A stretch of 48,168 nt of DNA from the NCBI GenBank assembly GCA_030429765.1, contig JAUIER010000024.1:1-48168 (forward strand). Reading direction: 5' to 3'. The stretch comes from a bacterium. Lineage in GTDB: Bacteria; Omnitrophota; Gorgyraeia; Zapsychrales; Zapsychraceae. The notes below the pieces were generated by a model, which made no database searches, was not told where the DNA came from, and saw only the letters and a program-made list of their open reading frames with translations. Each line of letters starts with the position of its first letter. The stretch's first letter is position 1. Of the stretch, positions 30,737 to 39,401 are shown in pieces. The position numbers and the translations under genes are program-made.

Positions 30737-31768
30737 ATGGGTAAGAAAAAAATTGCATTGATCGGCGGGGCCGGATTTATCGGACATAATCTGGCTTTGG
30801 AACTCAGTGAATTAGGACATGACGTGTCGATCATCGACGGGCTCAATGTGAATAATCTTCTGTATCTTCACTCCAGTTCGCAGGAAATTCTCAACCGCGA
30901 TATGTACGTTGATTTTGTAAATCAACGACTCGACTTATTGCGAAAAAATGATATTCCGCTCTATGTGCATGACGCGAGGGATTATCACAAACTATCGATG
31001 CAATTAGGCGAGATCAAGCCGGATGTCGTCGTTCTGTTGGCCGCGGTGGCACATGCAAACCGCTCCAATAAAGATCCTTATGCGACGTTTGATCACAGTC
31101 TTCGGACACTTGAAAATGCGCTGGATGCCAGCCGGGATATGGTCGATCATTTCATTTATTTTTCATCAAGTATGGTCTATGGTCATTTTGCATCGGGGAC
31201 TGTCACGGAAGATACGCCGTGTGATCCATTAGGCGTTTATGGATGTCTCAAATTCTCCGGAGAAAAAATGGTGAAGGCTTATCATCAGGCCTTTGATCTG
31301 TCTTACAGCATTATTCGTCCATCCGCCTTGTACGGCGAACGCTGCATCAGCCGACGCGTCGGACAAATATTCGTTGAGAATGCCATTGCGGGTAAAGAGA
31401 TTACCGTAAGCGGCGACGGATCGGACCGTCTGGACTTTACCTACATCAAGGATTTGGTTCAGGGAGTTCGGTGCATCATTGAAAGTGACAAATCACGGAA
31501 TGAAGTGTTCAACTTGACGTATGGAAAGTCGCGTTCGATCTCGGAATTGGCGGATATCATCAAGGCGAACTTCCCTGACATCAAGGTCAACTACGTTCCA
31601 AAAGATAATCTGACGCCGGACCGCGGGACACTGTCCGTTGAAAAGGCCAAGACGCTAATCGGTTACGACCCGCAGTATCCGTTGGAACGCGGGTTTGCGG
31701 ATTACATCAATTGGTACAAGTCGATGAAGGGTGAAGGGGCGAAGGCGGCCGTAGCCGGAGCCGTTTAG
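30737..31768 (+). CDS. NAD-dependent sugar epimerase/dehydratase (extended SDR)
   Basis: This 343-residue protein has GGAGFIG (9-15) for NAD binding, SSSMVYG with the catalytic Ser, YGCLKFSGE with Tyr and Lys of YxxxK, and RLDFTYIKDLVQG typical of UDP-glucose 4-epimerase and dTDP-glucose dehydratase relatives. It could supply a 4-keto or epimerised sugar to the aminotransferase encoded just before it. The ribosome-binding site GGAGG lies within the end of the upstream gene. The C-terminus is alanine-rich (GAKAAVAGAV). Whether it is an epimerase or a dehydratase cannot be settled from the sequence alone. Confidence 0.85.
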   Translation: MGKKKIALIGGAGFIGHNLALELSELGHDVSIIDGLNVNNLLYLHSSSQEILNRDMYVDFVNQRLDLLRKNDIPLYVHDARDYHKLSMQLGEIKPDVVVLLAAVAHANRSNKDPYATFDHSLRTLENALDASRDMVDHFIYFSSSMVYGHFASGTVTEDTPCDPLGVYGCLKFSGEKMVKAYHQAFDLSYSIIRPSALYGERCISRRVGQIFVENAIAGKEITVSGDGSDRLDFTYIKDLVQGVRCIIESDKSRNEVFNLTYGKSRSISELADIIKANFPDIKVNYVPKDNLTPDRGTLSVEKAKTLIGYDPQYPLERGFADYINWYKSMKGEGAKAAVAGAV

Positions 31769-31771
31769 AAT

Positions 31772-32506
31772 ATGATGAAGGTGGATGGCTTAAAGACAGA
31801 TCCGTTTATCGGAAAGTACCTGGGCAAGCCGGCATTTGGGTTGATGTCGTCCGGAGCGTTTTTAGATGACGTCGTGCATGCCGTTGAGGCATTACGGGAT
31901 CAGGACGCATTTGTTTTCTGCAAGGTCCGTCCGGATAATAGTGAATGGATTGAAGGTTTGAACCGTTGCGGGTTTAAACATATGGACACCAATGTGATCT
32001 TGGAAAAGCCCGTTAATCCCGGCGTTCAGTACGAATACAGGAATACCATTCGCGAAGCCCGGCCTGACGACGAAGAGGCGCTGGTGGATCTGGCGTTTTG
32101 CAATTTTCTGTATTCACGATTTCATCAGGATCCGGGCGTGTCGGAACATGCCGCCAATCGAATCAAGGCGGAATGGGTCCGGAATTTCTTTCTGGGATCC
32201 CGCGGCACGCATATGCTCGTGGCTGAGATCGATGGAAAGATCGTCGGGTTCCATCAGATTATTCTCAACGATCGACAGTTGGTGATCGATTTAATCGCGA
32301 CGCACTATGACAAACGCAAGATGGGTCTGGCGCGTGATCTCATCAATCATGCCGAACAATTCATCGGTCAAACGACACCGACCTATGTGGTGGGGACGCA
32401 GTTGATCAACGAACCGTCTTTAAGGCTGTATGAGAAAATGGGATTTGTCGAAGCACGACGTGATCTGGTGTTTCATTTTCACGGCAAAGGAGAATCATGC
32501 GTATAG
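31772..32506 (+). CDS. GNAT-family N-acetyltransferase
   Basis: This 244-residue protein has an N-terminal extension of about 85 residues and a GNAT acetyl-CoA-binding domain. IREARPDDEEALVDLA starts the fold, and MLVAEIDGKIVGFHQI forms the central strands. KRKMGLARDLI is the pyrophosphate-binding loop, and NEPSLRLYEKMGFVEARRDLVFH is the classical C-terminal motif. The overall plan resembles WecD/FdtC and SpsD, which acetylate the amine of a nucleotide amino sugar. It sits between the SDR and the NeuB-type synthase and overlaps the latter by 10 bases, consistent with acetylation of the amino sugar made upstream. Confidence 0.85.
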   Translation: MMKVDGLKTDPFIGKYLGKPAFGLMSSGAFLDDVVHAVEALRDQDAFVFCKVRPDNSEWIEGLNRCGFKHMDTNVILEKPVNPGVQYEYRNTIREARPDDEEALVDLAFCNFLYSRFHQDPGVSEHAANRIKAEWVRNFFLGSRGTHMLVAEIDGKIVGFHQIILNDRQLVIDLIATHYDKRKMGLARDLINHAEQFIGQTTPTYVVGTQLINEPSLRLYEKMGFVEARRDLVFHFHGKGESCV

Positions 32507-33510
32507 GTCGTTTTGATTTAACACAGGAAGTACTGCTGATCGCCGAGATCGGGAACAATCATGAAGGTGACTTTGACCGGGCATGTGATATGGTGCGGGC
32601 GGCGGCCGAGGCCGGAGCCGGAGCGGTCAAGTTTCAAACCATCGTCCCCGACCAATTAGTGTCGGTGAGTGATACCAAACGGATTGCTCAGCTCACCCGC
32701 TTTCAGTTTTCACCCGAGCAGTATCGAAAATTATCGGCGCTGGGCGAACAGAACGGCATTATTTTCATGTCGACGCCATTTGATGTCAACGCCGTGGATT
32801 TTCTGGATGCATTGGTGCCGGCCTATAAGATCGCGTCGTCCGACAATGATTTTTATCCGTTGCTCGAGGCCGTGGCCCAAAAAGGCAAGCCGGTCATCGT
32901 GTCAACGGGGCTGGCTGATCTTGATCAGATTCAACGGACCAAAGCGTTTGTCGAACATATCTGGGCAACACATGGAATCGATCAGCAACTCGCGGTCTTA
33001 CACTGTGTGACCAGTTATCCGACGGTCCCGGAAGATGCCAATTTGGCGGCCATTAGCACTTTGCAGCGCGAAGTCGGCGGTGTTGTTGGATATTCAGATC
33101 ACACATTGGGAATTGAAGCGGCCGTAGGTGCGGTGGCGCTTGGAGCGAGGATCATCGAGAAGCATTTTACCCTTGATAAGAACTTTTCAGACTTTCGGGA
33201 CCATCAATTGTCGGCGGATCCCAAAGATTTCAAGGAATTAGTTGCTCGGATCAAGGACATGCAGCTGATGCTGGGGGACGGTAATTTGGCCCCGCGCGCC
33301 TGTGAACTGGCAGTCACCGAGGCTGTGCGACGGTCCGTGGTCGCGAGCATCGATTTAACACCCGGCACGACCGTAACGTCCGACATGATCAGCTGGGTTC
33401 GGCCGGGCGGCGGATTGGCGCCGGGACAGGAAGAGCAAGTATTGGGTAAACGTATCAAGAACAAGATTTCTAAAGGTCAGAAAATCCTCGTCGAGGATCT
33501 GGAGACATAA
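32497..33510 (+). CDS. NeuB/SpsE-type nonulosonic acid synthase
   Basis: This 337-residue enzyme has a TIM barrel (about 1-265: LLIAEIGNNHEGDFDRA, AVKFQT, YKIASSDN, GYSDHTLGIEAAVGAVALGARIIEKHFTLDK) and a C-terminal SAF/antifreeze-like domain (about 280-337: RRSVVASIDLTPGTTVTSDMI). It condenses phosphoenolpyruvate with a hexosamine-derived sugar to form a nine-carbon keto acid such as sialic, legionaminic or pseudaminic acid. AAGGAG precedes the ATG. It is the biochemical anchor for calling this a nonulosonate cluster. The sequence does not show which sugar is used, and no PseG/NeuC-like hydrolase is visible in the window. Confidence 0.92.
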   Translation: MRIGRFDLTQEVLLIAEIGNNHEGDFDRACDMVRAAAEAGAGAVKFQTIVPDQLVSVSDTKRIAQLTRFQFSPEQYRKLSALGEQNGIIFMSTPFDVNAVDFLDALVPAYKIASSDNDFYPLLEAVAQKGKPVIVSTGLADLDQIQRTKAFVEHIWATHGIDQQLAVLHCVTSYPTVPEDANLAAISTLQREVGGVVGYSDHTLGIEAAVGAVALGARIIEKHFTLDKNFSDFRDHQLSADPKDFKELVARIKDMQLMLGDGNLAPRACELAVTEAVRRSVVASIDLTPGTTVTSDMISWVRPGGGLAPGQEEQVLGKRIKNKISKGQKILVEDLET

Positions 33511-33514
33511 TCGT

Positions 33515-35383
33515 ATGTGCGGTATTGCAGGATATATCGGAAAATCAAAGATCTCGGATCAAGCGGTACAGCAAACGCTGGAGCTGATGAAGAACCGCGG
33601 ACCGGACCATTCGGACTATCAGCGGATCTCACAGTCTTCGCACGAAGCGGTCTTGCTGCATTCGCGGTTATCGATTATTGATCTGGATCACCGCTCCGAT
33701 CAACCTTTCGAGATCGATGGCTGCACACTGATCTATAATGGCGAGATTTACAATTACAAAGAAGTCCGGCAAAAATTGATTGATCAGGGCGTGACGTTTA
33801 GGACGGAATCAGACACCGAGGTATTGCTGCGCAGTTATTTGATGTATGGCGCCGATTGTGTCGATGAGTTGGAAGGGATGTGGGCCTTTGCGGTGTACGA
33901 CCGGCGGAATCAGACATTGTTAATATCGCGAGACCGTTTTGCCGAGAAGCCGTTGTATTATTTGGAAACCGAGACGGGATATTATTTCGGATCAGAGGTC
34001 AAGTTGATTCAGCAGTTGTACGGTCAATCGCTCAGGATAAATTACGATCACCTCAAACGTTATCTAGTCAATGGTTACAAGTCATTGTATAAGACGGCGG
34101 AAACATTTTTTGAGGGTGTGCGTGAAGTCCCCTTCGGGAATAATCTCCTGATCAACTCCAATTTGCAATCCAGGTTCAGCCGTTACTGGGTTCCGATGGT
34201 GGCGGAGCGCCCGATGAGTATGGAGGAAGCGATTGAAGGATTTCGACATCATTTTAATGAAAGCATTCGTCTGCGGCTCCGTTCGGATGTTCCGATGGCG
34301 TTTTGTTTAAGCGGCGGCGTGGACTCTTCGGCGATTGTGTCGACGGCCGCGAAGGTGTTTAATTATGATGTCGCAACGTTCTCCATCATTGATTCGGATG
34401 AACGTTATAATGAAAGAGAAAATATTGAGGCGACGCTGGCGGATTTGGGGTGTAAGCATACGATCATTGATATCCCACGAGATAATTTTATGCCGCGATT
34501 ACGAGATCTGATCGATTACCATGACGCGCCATTGTATACCGCTTCGTATTACATTCATTCTTTTCTGTCGGAGGCCATTGCGCGTCAGGGATATAAAGTG
34601 GTTTGTTCGGGTACAGGCGCAGATGAACTGGTTACGGGTTATTATGATCACTTTAATCTGTATTTGTACGAAATGCGCCGTTCGCCGCGATTGCAGCAGT
34701 ACATCGAGGAGTGGCAGCAGAATACCGGACAATTTGTCCGTAATCCGTTTCTGAAAAATCCACGAATCTATTTTGATCAACCGGATTTACGCGATCATAT
34801 TTATTTAAACAATGAAGAGTTTGCCGGGTATCTCACCGAGGAGTTTGCCGAGCCCTTCATGGAAATTTCATATTGTGATTCACTGCTTCGCAATCGCATG
34901 ATGAATGAAATGTTTCATGAGGGAACGCGCGTGATTCTGCATGAGGATGATTTAAATTCGATGAAGTATTCCATTGAGAACCGTAGTCCGTACCTGGACC
35001 GTCGGTTATTTGAATTTGCCTACTCAATCCCGACGGAACATCTGATTCACAAGGGATTAGGAAAGTATGTGCTGCGTGAGGCATTGTCTGGCGTCTTGAA
35101 TGATAAGGTCCGGCTGGAAACCAAAAAGGTGGGATTTAACGCGTCGATCCATTCATTATTGGATTTGGACGACCCGGCCAACCGGGCGATGTTGCTGGAT
35201 GACAGTGACATATATCGGATGGTCGACCGGAACAAGATTGAAAAATTGCTGGATCAGAAACCATTGGCCAATAGTTTTAGCAAATTCCTGTTTAATTTCA
35301 TCAATGCCAAGGTATTTGTAGATTTAAACACGCGGAGCAGTTCCGCCGATGCCCATGAAAGAGTTTTTAGCGCTCATAACTAA
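33515..35383 (+). CDS. asnB: Asparagine synthetase-like glutamine amidotransferase 1
   Basis: This 622-residue protein begins MCGIAGYIG, so Cys2 can act as the Ntn nucleophile after Met removal. The glutaminase domain (about 1-200) includes YNGEIYNY and RDRFAEKPLYY. The synthetase domain has the PP-loop SGGVDSS at 266-272 and a C-terminal SPYLDRRLFEFA. It hydrolyses glutamine and uses ATP to amidate a carboxylate. In polysaccharide operons such proteins are thought to amidate sugars or uronic/nonulosonic acids rather than aspartate. The end overlaps the acyltransferase gene by 35 bases. A diverged paralogue lies at 37465, which argues against simple asparagine supply. Confidence 0.9.
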   Translation: MCGIAGYIGKSKISDQAVQQTLELMKNRGPDHSDYQRISQSSHEAVLLHSRLSIIDLDHRSDQPFEIDGCTLIYNGEIYNYKEVRQKLIDQGVTFRTESDTEVLLRSYLMYGADCVDELEGMWAFAVYDRRNQTLLISRDRFAEKPLYYLETETGYYFGSEVKLIQQLYGQSLRINYDHLKRYLVNGYKSLYKTAETFFEGVREVPFGNNLLINSNLQSRFSRYWVPMVAERPMSMEEAIEGFRHHFNESIRLRLRSDVPMAFCLSGGVDSSAIVSTAAKVFNYDVATFSIIDSDERYNERENIEATLADLGCKHTIIDIPRDNFMPRLRDLIDYHDAPLYTASYYIHSFLSEAIARQGYKVVCSGTGADELVTGYYDHFNLYLYEMRRSPRLQQYIEEWQQNTGQFVRNPFLKNPRIYFDQPDLRDHIYLNNEEFAGYLTEEFAEPFMEISYCDSLLRNRMMNEMFHEGTRVILHEDDLNSMKYSIENRSPYLDRRLFEFAYSIPTEHLIHKGLGKYVLREALSGVLNDKVRLETKKVGFNASIHSLLDLDDPANRAMLLDDSDIYRMVDRNKIEKLLDQKPLANSFSKFLFNFINAKVFVDLNTRSSSADAHERVFSAHN

Positions 35384-35984
35384 GAAGAGATATTGGTTTG
35401 TCCATAGTCTCATTATCAAGTGTGTGCTTAAAGCGTATGGCATTAAGGTGGGAAGGCGTTTCTACACGGAAGGAACGCCGAAGTTAAAGATCCGCGGGCG
35501 CGCGTCTGACATTGTCATCGGTGATGATGTTTCGATTTTCGGGATGATTGATATCCGTAATCGAGAGCAGGGCCGGATCGTGATTGAGGACGGCGTGACC
35601 ATTGACAATGATTGCCGTTTCGTCGCGGCGAATCAGGCCACGTTGAGAATCGGCGAGCGAACGTCCATCGGCGCGTACAGTATTTTTAACGCCGGTGTTG
35701 ATATTGATATCGGGTGTGACTGTATGCTGGCTGGGGCGATTGTGCTGCAATCTTCGGACCACGGAATTGCCAAGGGGCAACTGATCCGGACGCAAAAGCA
35801 CAGTTACGGTGAGATCAAGGTAGGGAATGATGTTTGGCTGGGATCAGGCGTGGTGGTCACCCAGGGAGCAGAGCTGGGCGATGGATGTGTCGTCGGCGCA
35901 AAATCATTAGTGAGAAAAGGAAAATATGAATCAGACTCAATCCTTGTCGGAGTCCCGGCGAGAACCGTCAAAAAACGAAGTTGA
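35349..35984 (+). CDS. Hexapeptide-repeat acyltransferase (WbbJ-like)
   Basis: This 211-residue protein is a left-handed beta-helix acyltransferase. Hexapeptide turns are visible as IVIGDDVSIFGMIDI, IVIEDGVTIDNDCRF, LRIGERTSIGAYSIF and IKVGNDVWLGSGVVVTQGAELGDGCVVGAKSLV, with SSDHG as the likely catalytic-His region. It transfers acetyl or another acyl group to a sugar. Its start (ATG at 35349, or 35355 with the same frame) overlaps the AsnB-like gene by 35 bases, and its end overlaps the amidotransferase gene by 59 bases. These are unusually long overlaps and imply tightly coupled translation. Confidence 0.85.
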   Translation: MPMKEFLALITKKRYWFVHSLIIKCVLKAYGIKVGRRFYTEGTPKLKIRGRASDIVIGDDVSIFGMIDIRNREQGRIVIEDGVTIDNDCRFVAANQATLRIGERTSIGAYSIFNAGVDIDIGCDCMLAGAIVLQSSDHGIAKGQLIRTQKHSYGEIKVGNDVWLGSGVVVTQGAELGDGCVVGAKSLVRKGKYESDSILVGVPARTVKKRS

Positions 35985-37104
35985 ACTACAGTATTGCCGC
36001 ACATGTATTTTGCCGAATACGCGTCCGGGTTTATCATTGGATGACGATGGTGTTTGCAACGCGTGTCGTGATCATTCGCGTAAGGTTCAGATTGATTGGG
36101 ATGCCCGACGGAAAGACCTGGAAACGATCATTGAGCAATCCCGCAGCAAGACCGGCGGCTATGATTGTATTATCCCCGTGAGCGGCGGTAAGGATAGCAC
36201 ATGGCAGGTGATCAAGTGTAAAGAGTATGGCCTAAACATCCTGGCGGTGACCTGGCGGACGCCCGGACGCACACGCATCGGTCAGCAGAATCTGGATAAT
36301 CTTATTGGATTAGGCGTTGATCATATTGACTATTCGATTGATCCGCGGGTCGAGCGGGTGTTCACCTTAAAGAGTTTTGAGAAGACCGGCAGTACCGCGG
36401 TGGCCATGCACATGGCCTTGTGCAGCATTCCATTGCGACTGGCGGTGGCGATGAATATCCCGCTGGTGGTTTGGGGAGAAAGTCCGCAAATGGAGTATGG
36501 TGCCGACGAGGATGGCGGGGATCGCAATCAACTCAACCATGACTGGTGTCGCCGGCATGGCATCCTGCAGAATACAACGCCGGAAGACTGGATTGACGAT
36601 GAGCTGACGCGTTCGGACTTGACGCCATATTTTCTGCCTGATGAGGCCGACTTTAAGTCGAAGAATATTAAGTCGATCTTTCTCGGATACTATCTGCCGT
36701 GGGATCCCGAGCAAAGTCTGAAGGTGTCATTGGCGAATGGTTTTCGTGTCAGGGAAGAAGGCCCCAAAGTTGGATACTATAATTATGCCGACATCGATTG
36801 TGATTTTATATCGGTCCATCATTATTTCAAATGGCTGAAATTCGGGTTTACCCGATTGTTTGACAATCTATCGATTGAAATTCGTAACGGAAGGCTCACG
36901 CGGGAAGAGGCGATGGATATCGCCCGAGAATATGGATCTCAGTACCCCGACGAGGATATTGAACGGTTGTGCGAGTTTCTTCAGATCAGCCGTGAACGAT
37001 TCAGCCAAACCGAGGAGCGCTACCGAAACCATGACATTTGGGAACAGGACAATGGTGTCTGGAAGATCAAAAACTTCTTTATACCGGATTGGAGATGGAC
37101 ATAA
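35926..37104 (+). CDS. N-acetyl sugar amidotransferase (WbpG/PseA-like)
   Basis: This 392-residue protein has an N-terminal zinc-finger-like Cys set (Cys24, Cys27, Cys44, Cys47: CRTC and CNAC) and a PP-loop SGGKDS at 86-91 that binds ATP. It continues with the family segments VVWGESPQMEYGADED and FLGYYLPWDPE. WbpG and PseA convert an acetamido group on a sugar to an acetamidino group, using ammonia normally delivered by dedicated HisH- and HisF-like partners. None is encoded in the window; instead the gene lies between two AsnB-like glutaminases. AAAGGA supports the start. Its stop overlaps the small following gene (TAATG). Confidence 0.92.
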   Translation: MNQTQSLSESRREPSKNEVELQYCRTCILPNTRPGLSLDDDGVCNACRDHSRKVQIDWDARRKDLETIIEQSRSKTGGYDCIIPVSGGKDSTWQVIKCKEYGLNILAVTWRTPGRTRIGQQNLDNLIGLGVDHIDYSIDPRVERVFTLKSFEKTGSTAVAMHMALCSIPLRLAVAMNIPLVVWGESPQMEYGADEDGGDRNQLNHDWCRRHGILQNTTPEDWIDDELTRSDLTPYFLPDEADFKSKNIKSIFLGYYLPWDPEQSLKVSLANGFRVREEGPKVGYYNYADIDCDFISVHHYFKWLKFGFTRLFDNLSIEIRNGRLTREEAMDIAREYGSQYPDEDIERLCEFLQISRERFSQTEERYRNHDIWEQDNGVWKIKNFFIPDWRWT

Positions 37105-37454
37105 TGCGGACGGATCTCAAAAAAGAACCACGGGTGTTTGAAGTCAAAGGCCACAAAGTTTACGACTGGGGTAAAGTTTATCTGGAAGATAGTGAAATGG
37201 TATCGTTTGTGACCAAGTCAGGCAAAGAATGTGATTTTGCGGCCAAAGAGTGGGGCTTTTATCTGGGCCCGTCGGTGAATAGCCGTCTGAAGAAGGAAGG
37301 ATTTAAAGTCGCGCTGGCGATGAACGAACAGAATCAGCTGTATGTGCACGCGGTCGAGGAGGACAAGATGGATTTATTTCTCGCGTACCTCAAAGAAAAT
37401 CAGAACAACCGGGTGTTGTGCTGGTTGGATGAGTGGTTGAAAGACGAACAATAG
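37104..37454 (+). CDS. Small unknown protein coupled to the sugar amidotransferase
   Basis: I do not recognise this 116-residue protein. It is soluble and of mixed charge, without signal peptide or membrane segment. It seems to form a single alpha/beta domain: VFEVKGHKVYDWGKVYLEDSEMVSFVTKSGKECDF, WGFYLGPSVNSRLKKEGFKVALAM and a helical, acidic C-terminus with CWLDEWLKDE. The ATG at 37104 overlaps the amidotransferase stop by one base (TAATG). Longer readings from 37038 or 37095 are less likely because they extend into the upstream coding sequence or place GGAG directly against the ATG. The tight link suggests a subunit or helper of the amidotransferase or of the AsnB-like protein that follows ten bases later. 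Confidence 0.75.
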   Translation: MRTDLKKEPRVFEVKGHKVYDWGKVYLEDSEMVSFVTKSGKECDFAAKEWGFYLGPSVNSRLKKEGFKVALAMNEQNQLYVHAVEEDKMDLFLAYLKENQNNRVLCWLDEWLKDEQ

Positions 37455-37464
37455 GGACAAGTCA

Positions 37465-39378
37465 ATGTGCGGAATCGCCGGGTTTATCGCCCGAGGACAA
37501 CAACCTGAAAAAATGATCGATCAAATGACGGACGCGTTGCAGCATCGCGGGCCGGATGATCGGGGTGTGTATACTGATGCGTTTGGATCAGGTTTTAATA
37601 TCGCCCTAGGACATCGACGGCTGACAATTATTGATTTGACCAAAAAGGGGCATCAGCCGATGCAAAGCGCCAATGGCGACATCGTGTTGAGCTATAACGG
37701 AGAGGTGTACAACTATCTGGAATTGCGCGAAGAGCTGAAAGCCGCCGGATATACATTTGATTCCGACAGCGACACTGAAGTTGTGCTCAAGGCCTATCAG
37801 CATTGGTCGACAGATTGTTTTGCCAGATTTAACGGGATGTGGGGGTTGGCCATTTATGACCGTGATCAGGAACGGGTCATCTTATCCCGCGGACGGTTTG
37901 GTCAAAAACCATTGTACTATTCGCGTGGCGAGGATTACTTTGTTTTTGCATCAGAACCCAAGGCCATATTTGCCAGCGGCCAGGTCGAACGGCAACCTAA
38001 TTATGAAAAGATTTATCGATATTTGTCGGGCAATTATCGCTACGTGGATATCGATGATCAATCATTCTTCGCTGATGTTTATCAAGTTCCCAAGGCCAGC
38101 TACATGGTGATTGATTCGAATTTAAATGTGACAACGCATAAGTATTGGAGCTTGGAGACGCAATCCATCGATGAGACATTGACGGATGACGATGCGGTCA
38201 AAACGTATCGCGAACTATTTGTAGATGCGGTACGGTTACGCCTGCGCAGTGATGTTCCCGTCGGTTGTATGCTGTCCGGTGGCCTGGATTCCACCGCGAT
38301 AACGGCCGTTGCCTACAAGGTATTAAACAATGACATCACAACGTTTTCCGGGGTGACGGGTGAAGACAAGGGGGTTTATGACGAGAGTGAGTATATCGAC
38401 GCGGTGATAGAAGCCACAGATGCCAATTATCATTATATCAAACCGGATCCGGCGGATATTGTCGAGACCGTCAAGGAGATGATGCAGTATCATGATGAAC
38501 CGATCAGTACGGTGACTTGGTACAGTCTGTATTTGATTGCACAGCAAGTCGCGCGTGAAGATATTCCGGTGATCCTCAATGGACATGGCGGCGACGAACT
38601 ACTGGGCGGCTATTGGGATCATTATCACTATCATTTTGCGGACTTGGAAGAGTCAGGCCAGACAGATCAACGGCAACGGGAAATTGAGGGTTGGCAATCC
38701 AATCATGGTCGTAATCCCGAGGAGATTCCAATGTGGCGTCAGCGGGTAACGGATTATGGGAATGAGACTGATAGCGGGATGTCGAAATTTGCCGATTACT
38801 CGTCGTGCTTTACGCCGGAATTCGCGGAAACATATCGACGCGACATCCGGGTTGTCCCGTTGTACCGGCCATTGCTGCAGAACCGGATGGAATCCGAACT
38901 GTTTTACGAAACCCTCCCGGCTTCCTTACGGCCGGAGGACCGTAACACGATGGCCTTTTCGTTGGAATCGCGCTCACCTTTTCTGGACTACCGGCTGGTT
39001 GAGTTTTGCTTTACACTCCCAAGCCATATGAAAATCCGGGGAGGTTTGGGAAAATGGATCCATCGGGAAGCCATGAAAGATATTTTGCCGGAATCGGTAC
39101 GAACGCGAATGGACAAGGCCGGATTTATCGCTCCGGCGGATGAATGGTTTCGAACAGTGAACAAAGAACAGATCCAAGCGATGATCAATGCCCCGGCCTT
39201 TGAGCAGCGAGGCATCTACAACGTGGACCGAGTCCGTGAGATTTTTGACGAGCATGTCAGGCAGGAACAAAATCATCATATGTTTTTGTGGCAATTAATC
39301 AATCTGGAAATCTGGTTTAATCAGTTTTTTGATGAACCAGTCGGTACGTACCGGCAGACAGCCGGGGCGCACCAATAA
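37465..39378 (+). CDS. asnB: Asparagine synthetase-like glutamine amidotransferase 2
   Basis: This 637-residue protein has the same layout as the one at 33515: Cys2 in MCGIAGFIARG, glutaminase motifs HRGPDDRG, LGHRRLTIIDL and YNGEVYNYLELREEL, and the PP-loop SGGLDST at 271-277. The C-terminus is helical, with SPFLDYRLVEFCF and RMDKAGFIAPADEWF. The two are diverged in sequence throughout, so this is not a recent duplication. Both keep every catalytic motif I can check. It follows the small unknown gene by ten bases, with AGGGA as ribosome-binding site. It probably supplies or transfers ammonia to a sugar carboxylate, or feeds the adjacent amidotransferase; the choice is not decided by sequence. 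Confidence 0.9.
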   Translation: MCGIAGFIARGQQPEKMIDQMTDALQHRGPDDRGVYTDAFGSGFNIALGHRRLTIIDLTKKGHQPMQSANGDIVLSYNGEVYNYLELREELKAAGYTFDSDSDTEVVLKAYQHWSTDCFARFNGMWGLAIYDRDQERVILSRGRFGQKPLYYSRGEDYFVFASEPKAIFASGQVERQPNYEKIYRYLSGNYRYVDIDDQSFFADVYQVPKASYMVIDSNLNVTTHKYWSLETQSIDETLTDDDAVKTYRELFVDAVRLRLRSDVPVGCMLSGGLDSTAITAVAYKVLNNDITTFSGVTGEDKGVYDESEYIDAVIEATDANYHYIKPDPADIVETVKEMMQYHDEPISTVTWYSLYLIAQQVAREDIPVILNGHGGDELLGGYWDHYHYHFADLEESGQTDQRQREIEGWQSNHGRNPEEIPMWRQRVTDYGNETDSGMSKFADYSSCFTPEFAETYRRDIRVVPLYRPLLQNRMESELFYETLPASLRPEDRNTMAFSLESRSPFLDYRLVEFCFTLPSHMKIRGGLGKWIHREAMKDILPESVRTRMDKAGFIAPADEWFRTVNKEQIQAMINAPAFEQRGIYNVDRVREIFDEHVRQEQNHHMFLWQLINLEIWFNQFFDEPVGTYRQTAGAHQ

Positions 39379-39401
39379 CCAAGACGATCAAGAAGGATAA
39401 G

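Noticed and set aside
33515-39378. The two AsnB-like genes as a recent tandem duplication
   Set aside because: The proteins differ throughout, including around shared motifs, and are separated by three unrelated genes.
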